Source: Celeribacter persicus (GTDB lineage Bacteria > Pseudomonadota > Alphaproteobacteria > Rhodobacterales > Rhodobacteraceae). From it: a stretch of DNA of 64,000 nt. This document shows positions 24,589 to 33,699 of this stretch, piece after piece (positions within the stretch are counted from its first letter, which is position 1; every line of letters begins with the position of its first letter). The notes beneath the pieces are model-generated. The model did no database searches and was not told the DNA's origin. It worked only from the letters and a program-made list of their open reading frames with translations. The position numbers and the translations under genes were made by a program. The DNA is taken from contig NZ_QAOH01000012.1 in the NCBI RefSeq assembly GCF_003050785.1, forward strand, positions 49,396 through 113,395, given 5' to 3'.

Positions 24589-24614
24589 AGGCCCCGTCCA
24601 AAATGGCGGGGCCT
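24589..24614 (-). terminator. attenuating hairpin after the polyamine-binding protein gene
   Basis: An 8-bp perfect stem (AGGCCCCG / CGGGGCCT on plus) with a ten-base loop is followed on the minus strand by TTTTCATA. It lies between the binding-protein stop and the ATPase start, so it likely acts as a partial terminator setting a high binding-protein to transporter ratio. Confidence 0.65.
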
Positions 24615-24622
24615 GATCGGGA

Positions 24623-25768
24623 TTAGGCCGAGAGAAACTTGTTGGTGAACTCGGTGCGCATTTCCGAGTACCACGGCGCCTCAGCCGGCCATGCATTGAG
24701 GTTCGCCAGAGCGTCGCCCGGATAGGCATCGGCAAAGTTCTTGGCGTAAATCTCGCCACCATAGGCATCCGCGCCCAGAACCGGCGAGTTGTAGCCATGG
24801 GTCTTGATCGCCTCACCGGCCCACTCGGGATTGTAGCAGGCATCAATAAAGGCATAGACCTGCTCGATGTTCTTGGCGCCCGTGGGCATCGACATGCCGT
24901 CGACCCAGGCCATCGCGCCTTCGACAGGGGCACGGTACATCACCGGCTCGCCTTCATTCTTCAGAGCGATCGGCGGACCGTCCCAAGTCTGACCCACGAT
25001 AACGCCCTCGTTGAGAAGGCCGTTTTTCTGAGTGTCGGCGTCGTTCCAGATCAGCTTGATATTGCCTTTCTTCTCGATCGCGTGCTCGATGACCTTGGTC
25101 CAGACCTCGGTCATTTTCTCCGGGCTCTCATACGCCGCCCACATGGAACCGGGTTCCATCATGCCAAGACGTTCCATGCCGAGGCCAAGGCCCAGCAACA
25201 TGGAATGGCCACGCCCCATGGTCTTACCGGCGTTGGCGTCATCCCAGATGTCATAATAGGACGGGAACTCGCCCGCAGGGGTAAACAGGTCGGTGCGCCA
25301 CGCCACGCCTTCGGTGCCCCAGATATGCGGCACCCAGCAAGTGCCGTCAAAGTTCCAGTGCTTCTCGCCCAGAGCCATGGCGGGGTTCACCTTCTCGATG
25401 GCGATCTTCGTCATGTCGAAGGGCTGCAGCAGGCCGAGTTCGGCCCAGAGAAGGTTGCGGTTGACGGTCGGCGACACGATGTCGAAACCCTCGCCGCCCG
25501 TGGCTTTCAGCTTGTTGATGATCTCTTCGTTGGAACCGATGCCGGTGAAGTTCAACTTGATGCCCGTGGAGCCTTCGAAGGCGGTAACGAAGCTTTCCGG
25601 CAGATAGTCGGACCACATCATCACGTTGATCTCGCCCGATGAGGCAAGCGCGGACCGGCTCACGATGGCCGGTGCGGCCAGACCGCCGAGAACCGTCGCG
25701 GTGCCTTTCAGGAACGAGCGGCGCTTGAGGCCATTGCGCTGTCCGGTGGTCGAATTGATTGTCGTCAT
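24623..25768 (-). CDS. spermidine/putrescine-type ABC substrate-binding protein (PotD/PotF-like), Tat signal
   Basis: The protein has 381 residues. The N-terminus has a classic twin-arginine signal (KRRSFLKG followed by a hydrophobic stretch and SALA), so it is exported folded. The mature protein begins EINVMMWSDYLPESFVTAFEGSTGIKLNFTGIGSNEEIINKLKATGGEGFDIVSPT, matching PotD/PotF. It captures a polyamine or a related amine in the periplasm. It is the first gene of the four-gene importer, divergent from the MocR regulator. Confidence 0.93.
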   Translation of the reverse strand: MTTINSTTGQRNGLKRRSFLKGTATVLGGLAAPAIVSRSALASSGEINVMMWSDYLPESFVTAFEGSTGIKLNFTGIGSNEEIINKLKATGGEGFDIVSPTVNRNLLWAELGLLQPFDMTKIAIEKVNPAMALGEKHWNFDGTCWVPHIWGTEGVAWRTDLFTPAGEFPSYYDIWDDANAGKTMGRGHSMLLGLGLGMERLGMMEPGSMWAAYESPEKMTEVWTKVIEHAIEKKGNIKLIWNDADTQKNGLLNEGVIVGQTWDGPPIALKNEGEPVMYRAPVEGAMAWVDGMSMPTGAKNIEQVYAFIDACYNPEWAGEAIKTHGYNSPVLGADAYGGEIYAKNFADAYPGDALANLNAWPAEAPWYSEMRTEFTNKFLSA

Positions 25769-25832
25769 GTCACTCCCCGTGAACCTGTGTGTTGTTATGC
25801 GGCGGCTGGGCGTCTGGCCCGATACCGCTCAT

Positions 25833-25859
25833 GCAAAAGCCTAGAGGTCGGGCTTTTGC
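25833..25859. promoter_or_regulatory. 9-bp perfect inverted repeat upstream of the polyamine operon
   Basis: GCAAAAGCC and GGCTTTTGC flank nine bases in the 250-bp divergent region between the potF-like gene and mocR, just beside the direct-repeat MocR site. It is a second operator candidate, or a hairpin in the minus-strand leader. Confidence 0.45.
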
Positions 25860-25865
25860 TCAATT

Positions 25866-25899
25866 TAGAGCCAGAAGGTGCAAAATATGGAGCCAGAGG
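25866..25899. promoter_or_regulatory. direct-repeat operator candidate for the MocR regulator, site 1
   Basis: TAGAGCCAGA at 25866-25875 is followed by a second GAGCCAGA at 25890-25897, exactly 22 bp (two helical turns) apart. MocR regulators bind direct repeats near their own promoter. The same arrangement recurs at 38684-38715 between the aldehyde dehydrogenase and aminotransferase genes. Confidence 0.65.
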
Positions 25900-26018
25900 G
25901 GCTTTCCTTCTGTCACCTTTCGTGCTGCACAATAGAGTGGCGTTTGACCCGCCGGTTTGCCCGTATCGGGGCAGGATCGGGACCGCGCCGAAACCACGCG
26001 GGCCGTCACCGAAGAACC

Positions 26019-27515
26019 ATGAGAAAACCCATGCTGGACCGTTATTTCGAACAGCCTTTCGATCAGAGCGCCTCTTTGCAGCACCAGATTCAGGAGCGGC
26101 TCATTCAGGCCATTCTCGACGGTGCGCTCTCGCCGGTCGATCCGTTGCCCTCCTCGCGGGAGTTTTCCAAGACCCTCAAGGTCTCGCGCAACACGATCTC
26201 CATCGTCTACGAGCGGCTGCATCAGGACGGGTTCATCACCGCCAAGCCAAGGCGCGGTTATTTCATCGACGAGAATTTCGTGCGCGAGAAACTCAATGTC
26301 GCGCCGCCCCGGCATCGGACGGGCACGGGTACGCGCGCCGATTTCGACCGTTTCCTGCCGCGCCGCTTCACCGACCAGCTCAATATCGCCAAACGCGCCG
26401 ACTGGCGGCGCTTTCCATACCCGTTCATTTACGGTCAGGTCGGGCGCGATGAGATTTCCGTGGCGCGCTGGCGCGATTGCCTGCGCCGGGCGGGCACGTC
26501 GCGCCATGTCGGCACCTGGGCGGACGATCTCTTCGACAGCGACGACCCGCTTTTGCTCGAACAGATCTCCCGCCGCGTCCTGCCACAGCGCGGGTTTCGC
26601 GCCGGTCCCGATGAGCTTCTGATCACGGTGGGGGCGCAGAATGCGATCTGGATGGTCGCCAATCTGTTTCTGGCGCCGGGCCGGGTGATCCATGTCGAGG
26701 ACCCTGGCTATGTCGATGCCCGCAATATCTTCGCCGCTCAAGGTGCCGAGGTCATCCCCTCTCCGGTGGATCGCAACGGTTTGAAAGCAGGCGAGAATCT
26801 TGCAGGCGCAGACCTAGTTTATGTCACACCGGGGCATCAGAGCCCAACCAATATCACCATGCCGATGGAGCGGCGTCTGGCGCTTCTGGAAGCGGCCTCC
26901 ACCCATGATTTCCTCATTCTCGAAGACGATTACGAACATGAACTGAACTTCGTCGGCGCGCAGCATCCGACGCTCAAGGCGCTCGACGGCACGGGGCGCG
27001 TGATCCATGTCGGATCGCTGACCAAGCCGCTGTTTCCCGGCATCCGCCTTGGCTTCATCGCCGCCGACCCGGAAGTGATCCGCGAGATGCGCGTGCTGCG
27101 GCGGCTGATGTATCGCCACCCTTCGGCGTTGGCGCAACGGGCCATGGCCCTGTTTCTGTCCGAGGGACATTACGACGCCCATATCCGCCGTCACCGGCGT
27201 GGCATGGCGGAGAAATGGCGGGTGATGCTGCGGGAGATCGACCGGCAATTGCCCGGCTGCGAAGTGACCATGACCACGGGCGGCTCCGGCGTCTGGCTCG
27301 CTTTGCCCGAAGGCATGGATGCGGGCGCGGTCAAGACACAGGCCGAGGCGCGCGGCGTGCTGGTCGAGGACGGCACGCCCCATTACCTGCGCGAGAATGC
27401 GCCACTCAATCGGCTGCGGCTCGGGTTCGGGGCGATTGATCTGGCCAAGATTGCGCCGGGAATCGCGGAATTGCGCGCGGCAATCGAAGCTGTGCGAGAC
27501 AGCTCCAAAAACTGA
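26019..27515 (+). CDS. MocR-type regulator (GntR-like HTH fused to aminotransferase domain)
   Basis: The protein has 498 residues from ATG 26019; a second ATG at 26031 is also possible. The N-terminal winged helix is clear (LPSSREFSKTLKVSRNTISIVYERL). The C-terminal fold-type I aminotransferase domain includes the PLP-lysine segment HVGSLTKPLFPGIRLGF and EDDYEHELNF. MocR proteins such as GabR and TauR sense an amine or amino acid through PLP and activate catabolic genes. Its direct-repeat site occurs both upstream of this gene and at the distant aldehyde dehydrogenase/aminotransferase pair, which makes it the likely activator of both. Confidence 0.93.
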   Translation: MRKPMLDRYFEQPFDQSASLQHQIQERLIQAILDGALSPVDPLPSSREFSKTLKVSRNTISIVYERLHQDGFITAKPRRGYFIDENFVREKLNVAPPRHRTGTGTRADFDRFLPRRFTDQLNIAKRADWRRFPYPFIYGQVGRDEISVARWRDCLRRAGTSRHVGTWADDLFDSDDPLLLEQISRRVLPQRGFRAGPDELLITVGAQNAIWMVANLFLAPGRVIHVEDPGYVDARNIFAAQGAEVIPSPVDRNGLKAGENLAGADLVYVTPGHQSPTNITMPMERRLALLEAASTHDFLILEDDYEHELNFVGAQHPTLKALDGTGRVIHVGSLTKPLFPGIRLGFIAADPEVIREMRVLRRLMYRHPSALAQRAMALFLSEGHYDAHIRRHRRGMAEKWRVMLREIDRQLPGCEVTMTTGGSGVWLALPEGMDAGAVKTQAEARGVLVEDGTPHYLRENAPLNRLRLGFGAIDLAKIAPGIAELRAAIEAVRDSSKN

Positions 27516-27963
27516 AATTGGACTGTCGGCAAAGCGTCGGACTTGCGGCGGGCGTTTCTCCGCCCTGCGCCCCCAATCCGGAATATCGCATCTCATCCCT
27601 GCCTCAAACAGAAGGCCGGACTCTTTATCCGTCACACATCTCAGATCAAACGGACCTTGGGCGCAGGGTGCATGATGGTTGGCTGTGTGGGACAAAGCAC
27701 CATTTCGCTGCCTATGCGCAAATGTCGGCTTCCTGCAGACAGAGGAAAAACTGAAGAGTGGATAAGCATCAACGTATAGCCTCCACGACGCCGCAGCGCA
27801 AAAGATGCTTTTTGCATGCTCGTTTCGGAAGTATGAAAGCAAATCTGAGGAATGCGATAAAGGCTTTAGAGGGGATCATAGACGAAGCAAGCGTGATCCT
27901 GACATCAGCTTATGAAAAGGAGTAGGCTCCGCCTCCCCCACAGTCTAACTCGATCAGCGTGCT
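27516..27963. other. intergenic stretch without a supported gene
   Basis: These 448 bases separate mocR from the RiPP-like cluster and have lower GC than the flanks. Short frames here (for example a 30-codon one at 27833-27925) lack a convincing RBS and any family. No terminator with a T-run was found for the tfuA end of the cluster. It probably contains the left junction of the inserted segment. Confidence 0.6.
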
Positions 27964-29277
27964 TCAGATTTGCCCGTCTCCGCGCGGGTTCTTGCCACTT
28001 TTCACATCCAGAGCGAAGAAGCGCTGCGCGGCTCGCCCCAGTTCCTCCAAGCTGTGAAAGCCCCGTCGCGCGTGCTCTATCTTCGGTGTGCTATCCAAAT
28101 TCCTCCAATGTCGCAAAAAGAGACTTGCGCAAATTTGCGGCGGGGGAACCTTGATCGGATCGGAGTTGGTCGCCTCATCTGCCTTGCTCAGGATGTTCTG
28201 CCAATCAGACCAACGGTCCGTTCCGCGCATCTGGTTTACCATTTCGGACCGCCAATCACAGCGGTGCCAGATTGGCCAGGCGCGCACCAGGATAAGAAGA
28301 CACAGGTCTTCGTGCGACAAGGAACCCAGTTCTTTTTCCGTGAACCAGTCGTGCAACTCGGCCGGGAGGTCTTTTGTGCTCTTGACGCCAAGCAGGTTGG
28401 ACGTTTCCTGACCTTTGCCAGCCGCCTCTCTGAGCATTGCCGCAAGGGCTTTGTGGTGTAACGCCGGGTAGTCGGGGTCAAAAAGGCGGGCTGCATCCAA
28501 TACGTCGAAATCAGTTTCCCAACGCCCCGAGGGGTTCTTGCGGCGCGAGCGCCAGAAAACCTCTTCGTGCCGCGTTAGCCTAGTGAGCTGTATTTCATTT
28601 GTCCCGATCCCTTCCAGCGCCTCTCCTTCCTCAGCCGCGGCTGTCAAAGCGCTCACCGCATCGAGCAGTTTGAGGTTCCAGCGCCCCAAGCCAATGTTCT
28701 CTTCGAGGAGTTGAAGCTCGTCATGGTATTTCACCAGATCACCATCCTGGCACAGGCGCTCCCAAGTTCTTTCGAAAAAGGGCATTTCCTTTACGATCGT
28801 CGTAATGCCCTCCGCAGCGCTCGGTGACATCAAGCCAGCCGAGATCGCTCTTTCGCACCCATAGCGAAGGTTCACCATCGCGACCGACAAGGCGCAGAAA
28901 TCGAGCTCTTCCGGACCGTGCAGAATGGCCACTTCGTCGTCACCGTCTATTTCTTGATTGGCGTACATTTCGAAAACCGACCCGACGCCAATCATGCCAA
29001 ACTCAGACAGTTCGCAGGCGCGAAGTGCGCCGATGCTCGCGCATCCAATCGTTTCGACCCCCTGTTCGATCAACCAAAGGATTTCCTTGTGGCCCACCGA
29101 CAACTGGTCGCGGAAATACCCATCGACAATGATTGCCTTGTCGCCCGTGCTCCAACTTTCAGCAAAGATATCGCCGCGACCAGCTGGAGGCCGCAGCTCC
29201 GCCCACGGTAAATGCGCCGTGATGTCAGAGCGTGAAATCGTTGGTCCAGCAAAGATGACAGTCTTGTTCGGATGCAT
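27964..29277 (-). CDS. TfuA-like protein (YcaO partner)
   Basis: The protein has 437 residues. The ATG at 29277 shares one base with the YcaO stop (TGATG) and is preferred over a TTG one codon earlier. The TfuA core is at about 1-170: VIFAGPTISRSDI, PPAGRGDIF, AIIVDGYFRDQLSVGHKEIL, GCASIGALRACELSEFGMIGVG and EVAILHGPEE. About 260 further residues of unknown function follow. TfuA proteins accompany YcaO enzymes in trifolitoxin, thioviridamide and methyl-CoM reductase thioamidation, where they assist thioamide or azoline formation. Here it is the last gene of the cluster, coupled to YcaO. Confidence 0.9.
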   Translation of the reverse strand: MHPNKTVIFAGPTISRSDITAHLPWAELRPPAGRGDIFAESWSTGDKAIIVDGYFRDQLSVGHKEILWLIEQGVETIGCASIGALRACELSEFGMIGVGSVFEMYANQEIDGDDEVAILHGPEELDFCALSVAMVNLRYGCERAISAGLMSPSAAEGITTIVKEMPFFERTWERLCQDGDLVKYHDELQLLEENIGLGRWNLKLLDAVSALTAAAEEGEALEGIGTNEIQLTRLTRHEEVFWRSRRKNPSGRWETDFDVLDAARLFDPDYPALHHKALAAMLREAAGKGQETSNLLGVKSTKDLPAELHDWFTEKELGSLSHEDLCLLILVRAWPIWHRCDWRSEMVNQMRGTDRWSDWQNILSKADEATNSDPIKVPPPQICASLFLRHWRNLDSTPKIEHARRGFHSLEELGRAAQRFFALDVKSGKNPRGDGQI

Positions 29278-30491
29278 CAAAAGACCTCCGGCGTCACAAG
29301 AGCGTTTGGAACAACGACACGCACCACCGGCACATCAATGTGAGGGTGCGTCAGGTCTGAGAACAAAGGTGGGGCGTCAAAAGCCTGAACCACCCGCCCG
29401 ACAACCTCATCCAGATCTTCAGACAGGCTCATCCGTGCGGATTTCGGGACAAGGGCCACGGCATCATCCTGCGCGGCACTGACCTGCTGCTGATGAGATG
29501 TGGAGAGCGATCTATCTAGATCATCCCGGGCGCCGGAAACATAGCCCAGGCGCGCCTGGGCGGCCTCGGTGATTGCACGTGTAAGAGCAATTTCCGTGCT
29601 GGAATGGCAGCCAAAACCTGTGAACTCAGCAGGGTAATCACGGCTGTAAACCTGCGCCATGAAACATGGCAGCCCGGTTGGTGATTCAAGAGAACAGACC
29701 TCCAGCGTGACCTGCGCGTTGCGGAATTTCTCCAATAACCCCGCGACGACGCTGGAGGAGATCGACAAAAGATCGACCTTTTGTCTGTTTTGCCCTCCGC
29801 TCTTTAGCATCCGGGTAATCGCATCTCGCTCAATCACTTCATACAAGCCGTGCAACACCGCCTCGAGCACCGAGTTTCCGCTTGCCAGTCCATTTGTCGA
29901 CGCGAAAAAGGCAGGTGGTGTCCATTCGACACCACCCCCCAGAGAAAAACAGACCAACTCGTGCGGGAGCCAAGTGGCTGATCCATCGACGAGCGACACC
30001 GCCGGCACCCAGTAAATTGGCAGCCCGTCGTGCAATACCGACGGTTCAGCCCGTGGTAGATCATAAACATCATAGCCAAGCCGGGGCTTCATTTGACGGA
30101 TGGGGGCCAAGATGCCTCCAGCCATTGGCTGCTCGGCATGCCAATGCTCGATGGACTCCATCATCGCAGAAACCCGTGCGAGATCCGGCGTCACCCCTTT
30201 GCCCTGCGATACTACAACGATCAAGGAATTGGGGCGTACCGCCTGAAACGTCGGGATCCCAACTGAATCCAGCCGTGTAATGTCTGCGACCCGGGTGATC
30301 CCGACCTTGCTGGCAGCCGCACGCGCCATGTCCAAGGTTTTGGCGACCGAGCATGCCCGGTCCGTCCCGGGCAAACACACTTTCGAGGCGTCGCGGCGCC
30401 AAGCAAAACTATCGATCGACGCGGTATTCTTCAGTACGTCCTGCATGACGCTGCTTGCTCCAGTCCTGGCGTGATCCTGCGACGGTTTCAC
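29277..30491 (-). CDS. YcaO-domain ATP-dependent peptide cyclodehydratase/thioamidase
   Basis: The protein has 404 residues, starting at a GTG that overlaps the flavoprotein stop (GTGA). YcaO ATP-binding motifs are visible: SQGKG (95-99) followed by ESIEHW (112-117), STNGLASGNSVLEAVLHGLYEVIERDA (198-224) and GFGCHSSTEIALTRAITEAAQAR. YcaO enzymes phosphorylate backbone amides, giving azolines, amidines or, with TfuA, thioamides. The C-terminus ends VVVPNALVTPEVF, without the PxPxP ending of many azoline-forming YcaOs, which agrees with the TfuA-associated branch. The likely substrate is the Cys/Ser-containing tail of the upstream small protein. Confidence 0.92.
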   Translation of the reverse strand: MKPSQDHARTGASSVMQDVLKNTASIDSFAWRRDASKVCLPGTDRACSVAKTLDMARAAASKVGITRVADITRLDSVGIPTFQAVRPNSLIVVVSQGKGVTPDLARVSAMMESIEHWHAEQPMAGGILAPIRQMKPRLGYDVYDLPRAEPSVLHDGLPIYWVPAVSLVDGSATWLPHELVCFSLGGGVEWTPPAFFASTNGLASGNSVLEAVLHGLYEVIERDAITRMLKSGGQNRQKVDLLSISSSVVAGLLEKFRNAQVTLEVCSLESPTGLPCFMAQVYSRDYPAEFTGFGCHSSTEIALTRAITEAAQARLGYVSGARDDLDRSLSTSHQQQVSAAQDDAVALVPKSARMSLSEDLDEVVGRVVQAFDAPPLFSDLTHPHIDVPVVRVVVPNALVTPEVF

Positions 30492-31876
30492 GAGGTGCTT
30501 TCGATTTTACACTCGAACACCCCGAATTCGGCCACCCATTTTTCAAGTTCCGGAAATTGCGCCATCGCCTCCAATGTCGAAAGCGGTGGCTTTCGAACCT
30601 TCATCGCAAGTTTCAGCCGCTCTTGAGTTGTCAAGGCCGAGCCCTCCCCCGGATGAGCCCGGGTTTGGAAAAAGTCTTTGGCCAATTCTTTGCTGCGCAA
30701 TGTGGCCAATGCGATCTGTTGTGAAATTCGGCGTTCCAGCGACGACAAAGAAGAAGAGGGTTTCTCTGGTTTCTTATCCTGCGCCGTCTGCTGCATTCTC
30801 GTGACATCCCAAAAGGCGGTCGCAGCCTCGGCAATGCCGGCCTGCAGGTTGCCGTCGAGCCCGACACTTGGGAGGTTTTCCGAAAGCCAACGTGCTCCCA
30901 AGGCGGCGCTCGCCATGCCAAGCGAATGGGTGGGCTCTACCGCAACAAACGCGTCGCCGAGCGCCAGGAATCCTCGGGGAAAAGTTGCCTCGTCATAGTG
31001 GCGCCAAATGTTGCTAAGATTGCGGTATCCGTTGACTAGCCCAACCGGCGGAGATGCGGCCATTAGATCGGCGACGATTTCGGGCCCCACGCTGCGTGCA
31101 TATTGCAAAAAGCCGTCCTCGGTCACGGGAGGAGGGTCAGATTTCGGGCCGGTCAGCGTTACGATGAATTCTTCATTTTCGATCGGGTACACGGTCGCAC
31201 CACGGCCATTGGCGGACGCGCTGTCCTGTGGTTGCAGCAAAATGGCAGGAAGTACATCGTACAAACCGTTTGATGCCGCATAGCGCCGCGAAGAAGATGC
31301 CATGCCGGACGAAACCACAGACGCGCGCGCGGCTGGAACACCAAGAGTGGACAACCAGTCCGGCGCCTTGGAATTGCGACCGGTTGCGTCAACGACAAGC
31401 GCGGCGTCGAGTTTTTCGGTCGTGCCATCACCACGATTGAGCACGACGCCACCCACCCGCTGTTTGTCCCCGAACAGGCGATCCGCTGTGGTTTCCTGAC
31501 GAATCTCGATCCCTGCGTTTTCGCGCATGACGTGATCCACAAGCGCGCGACTGCAGGAAATCACGGATGTGCCCAAGTCGAAGCGTTCGAACCATCCCAT
31601 TGGCGCGCTTATCAAGGCGTTGTTTGTCAGATCGATCCTCCGCGCTCCGGCGGACAAAAGGCACTCGATTGTTCCCGGCATCAGCGCCTCGAGCGCCCGC
31701 ATGCAGCTTTCGACCATCAGGTGGCAATGTCTCGATTGTGGAACACCAAGCCGTTGTTCGGGCAGATCGGGGTACCGATCGCGCTCGATGACCATGACCT
31801 CGTCGACATGATCACGCAAAGCAACAGCCGCAAGCAATCCGGCATAACCACCGCCCAGGACGACTGCTCTGCTCAT
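30488..31876 (-). CDS. FAD-dependent monooxygenase/halogenase-like flavoprotein
   Basis: The protein has 462 residues starting MSRAVVLGGGYAGLLAAVAL, an N-terminal FAD-binding Rossmann motif; the start overlaps the PqqD stop (ATGA). A later LVVDATGR and GFLALGDAFVAVEPTHSLGMASA (FAD ribityl contact) place it in the PHBH/flavin-dependent oxidoreductase group. Halogenase WxWxIP and lysine motifs were not seen, so hydroxylation, epoxidation or dehydrogenation is more likely than halogenation. By position it would modify the ribosomal peptide together with YcaO and the radical SAM enzyme, but a small-molecule role is possible. Confidence 0.85.
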   Translation of the reverse strand: MSRAVVLGGGYAGLLAAVALRDHVDEVMVIERDRYPDLPEQRLGVPQSRHCHLMVESCMRALEALMPGTIECLLSAGARRIDLTNNALISAPMGWFERFDLGTSVISCSRALVDHVMRENAGIEIRQETTADRLFGDKQRVGGVVLNRGDGTTEKLDAALVVDATGRNSKAPDWLSTLGVPAARASVVSSGMASSSRRYAASNGLYDVLPAILLQPQDSASANGRGATVYPIENEEFIVTLTGPKSDPPPVTEDGFLQYARSVGPEIVADLMAASPPVGLVNGYRNLSNIWRHYDEATFPRGFLALGDAFVAVEPTHSLGMASAALGARWLSENLPSVGLDGNLQAGIAEAATAFWDVTRMQQTAQDKKPEKPSSSLSSLERRISQQIALATLRSKELAKDFFQTRAHPGEGSALTTQERLKLAMKVRKPPLSTLEAMAQFPELEKWVAEFGVFECKIESTS

Positions 31877-32151
31877 TGTACGGTTTCCACCACCCATCCA
31901 TTCGCAAGTGCCGTGTCAAGAAAGCCCTTTGTGTCCGACAAAACGGTCACGGCCAATTCTGCATTGCCCGCAGCAAAGTGCCCCACAGTGGCCGACAAGA
32001 CATCCCGACGCGTCATGCCGTCCGAAACCAGCATCCAAAGGTACGACCCTGTTTCGTTCAGAGTTTGAAAGTCGCCCGTTTCAAGGTGGTAAAAAGAGAC
32101 GCTGCCCTCCACCTCATTCCACATCATGGACTCGCTGATCCGAAGCTTCAT
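31873..32151 (-). CDS. PqqD-family peptide recognition protein
   Basis: The protein has 92 residues. The PqqD/RRE fold pattern is present: VEGSVSFYHLETGDFQTLNETGSYLWMLVSDGMTRRDV, a beta-hairpin followed by a winged-helix helix. PqqD-like proteins bind the leader of a precursor peptide and present it to a radical SAM or YcaO enzyme. It begins one base after the radical SAM stop and overlaps the flavoprotein gene by four bases, so it is central in a coupled series of modification genes. Confidence 0.9.
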   Translation of the reverse strand: MKLRISESMMWNEVEGSVSFYHLETGDFQTLNETGSYLWMLVSDGMTRRDVLSATVGHFAAGNAELAVTVLSDTKGFLDTALANGWVVETVQ

Positions 32152-32152
32152 G

Positions 32153-33604
32153 TTAACCTACGACACTTGACAGGGGAGCGGCATCATGCACGGTCCTTTC
32201 CGGCGCTGCCGCTTGAGATTTCCAATCAAAGAAGACGGAGTGAACTTCCCCGGTTCTGACTAGATACGGCTTGGTCATCTCCAGGTTTCCGGCTGCAAGC
32301 TCTTTTCGTTCTACCCCAACCTCTTGCCACATCCGCGCGATAATCCCGTGACGAAGTATCCTGCAATAATTCCGGCTGTTGCGCTCGATATTGAATGTTT
32401 CGGACATATGCGTTGCACGGCACCCACCGCCGCAGGACGACCTGATATAACACTTGCGGCAATCCGAATGAAATTCACCCTCGAACACAGTGCTTTTGCG
32501 CATTCCACGCAGCAGCGGGTGATCAAATATCTCTTTCAGCGATTGTTCACGGACATTCCCCGCATGATGCGACTTCTCAGTCACAAGCTTGCATGGATAC
32601 ACATTCCCGGTCGAGTCGATGTAGATTTCATTGCCGCCCATCCCGCAATTTCCGCGAACTGTGCAAGGATTGTAAGGTTTTGGCACGTCGGGATTGATCT
32701 TGTTCGCAACGGACGAAGTCCATGAAATGTCTTGCAGCCTAAGATGGTCCTTCCAGCCAAAGCTCGAGTCGTCTTCGGCGCCGCGCCCAATATCGTTGTG
32801 TGACATCAGGCGGATAGCGCCAATCTCGAAATCATCCATGAAGGTGGCAAATTCTTCGACTGCCTCCACATTGTCAGACGTCACAAGGTGATTGATTTGC
32901 GGAACAACGCCCTGCGCATTCAACAGCCTGAGAGCGCGGCAGGTCGAGGCAAACGACCCCGCTCCACGGGTCTTGTCATGAGACGCGGCAGCGGCGCCAT
33001 CCACGCTGATCGTGACCATGTTGAACAAGCTCGCGAATTTCTGCGCCGTGGCCGCATTCTTGATCAGTGTACCATTTGTTATGATGTTTGCCGTCAGGCC
33101 CAGGTCCAGCGCATGTTCGACGATCGCGAACAGGTCCTTTCTCAACGTTGGCTCACCGCCGGTGAATATCACCTGTTTGGCACCCATCATCGCGATTTGA
33201 TCGATCACCTCCAACGACTCGGCCGTTGACAACTCGCCTGGCCGACGCTTGAGCGATGACGCATAACAGTAAGGGCAGCGCAGATTGCAACCATCTGTAA
33301 TAGCGTAATAAACCTGAGAGAGCTGCACTTCATCGAAATCGAGGTTGGGCCGATTTCCGTCGATGTACACGATCCAATTCAGCACAAGTTTTGACAGCAA
33401 GCGACGGACCCCATCCTTCAGGTCCAACTGTCCGCTCTTGAGCGGGTCGCTTAACGTTCTTAGCGTGCCGAACTCCTCCTCGGTCAACACGCATCTCCCC
33501 CCCACCAGGGGATTGATGACGAGAAAACATCCGTTGTGCTTGAAGTAGGTTAGGTCAGCAGGAACCTGAAGCCGATCAACAGTTAGCACAGGTACACTCT
33601 CCAT
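32153..33604 (-). CDS. radical SAM/SPASM peptide maturase
   Basis: The protein has 483 residues. The radical SAM cluster motif is Cys106-x3-Cys110-x2-Cys113 (CNLRCPYC), followed by FTGGEPTLRKD. A SPASM-type auxiliary cluster region holds Cys314, 320, 338, 382, 385, 391, 395 and 414 (EIYIDSTGNVYPCKL; CRKCYIRSSCGGGC). Residues about 15-90 before the barrel resemble a PqqD-like recognition domain. SPASM enzymes make C-C, C-S or C-O links, epimerise or decarboxylate peptides. It follows the candidate precursor gene by 95 bp and leads the coupled modification genes. Which bond it forms cannot be read from sequence. Confidence 0.93.
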   Translation of the reverse strand: MESVPVLTVDRLQVPADLTYFKHNGCFLVINPLVGGRCVLTEEEFGTLRTLSDPLKSGQLDLKDGVRRLLSKLVLNWIVYIDGNRPNLDFDEVQLSQVYYAITDGCNLRCPYCYASSLKRRPGELSTAESLEVIDQIAMMGAKQVIFTGGEPTLRKDLFAIVEHALDLGLTANIITNGTLIKNAATAQKFASLFNMVTISVDGAAAASHDKTRGAGSFASTCRALRLLNAQGVVPQINHLVTSDNVEAVEEFATFMDDFEIGAIRLMSHNDIGRGAEDDSSFGWKDHLRLQDISWTSSVANKINPDVPKPYNPCTVRGNCGMGGNEIYIDSTGNVYPCKLVTEKSHHAGNVREQSLKEIFDHPLLRGMRKSTVFEGEFHSDCRKCYIRSSCGGGCRATHMSETFNIERNSRNYCRILRHGIIARMWQEVGVERKELAAGNLEMTKPYLVRTGEVHSVFFDWKSQAAAPERTVHDAAPLSSVVG

Positions 33605-33699
33605 TCAGGGTCCCAAAAAAACGCAGGAGAATTAACTGCACCACACTGCGGGCTGCGTAGTCCAAGCTCTAACAGGGAACCTGTAAAGTTCCAATTGCC

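Noticed and set aside
27833..27925. 30-codon plus-strand ORF near the RiPP cluster as a second precursor
   Set aside because: No proper RBS, opposite strand to the cluster, no Cys, Ser-rich or repeat core; nothing distinguishes it from chance.
30488..31876. Tryptophan-halogenase assignment for the RiPP-cluster flavoprotein
   Set aside because: The WxWxIP motif and the catalytic Lys context of flavin-dependent halogenases were not found.
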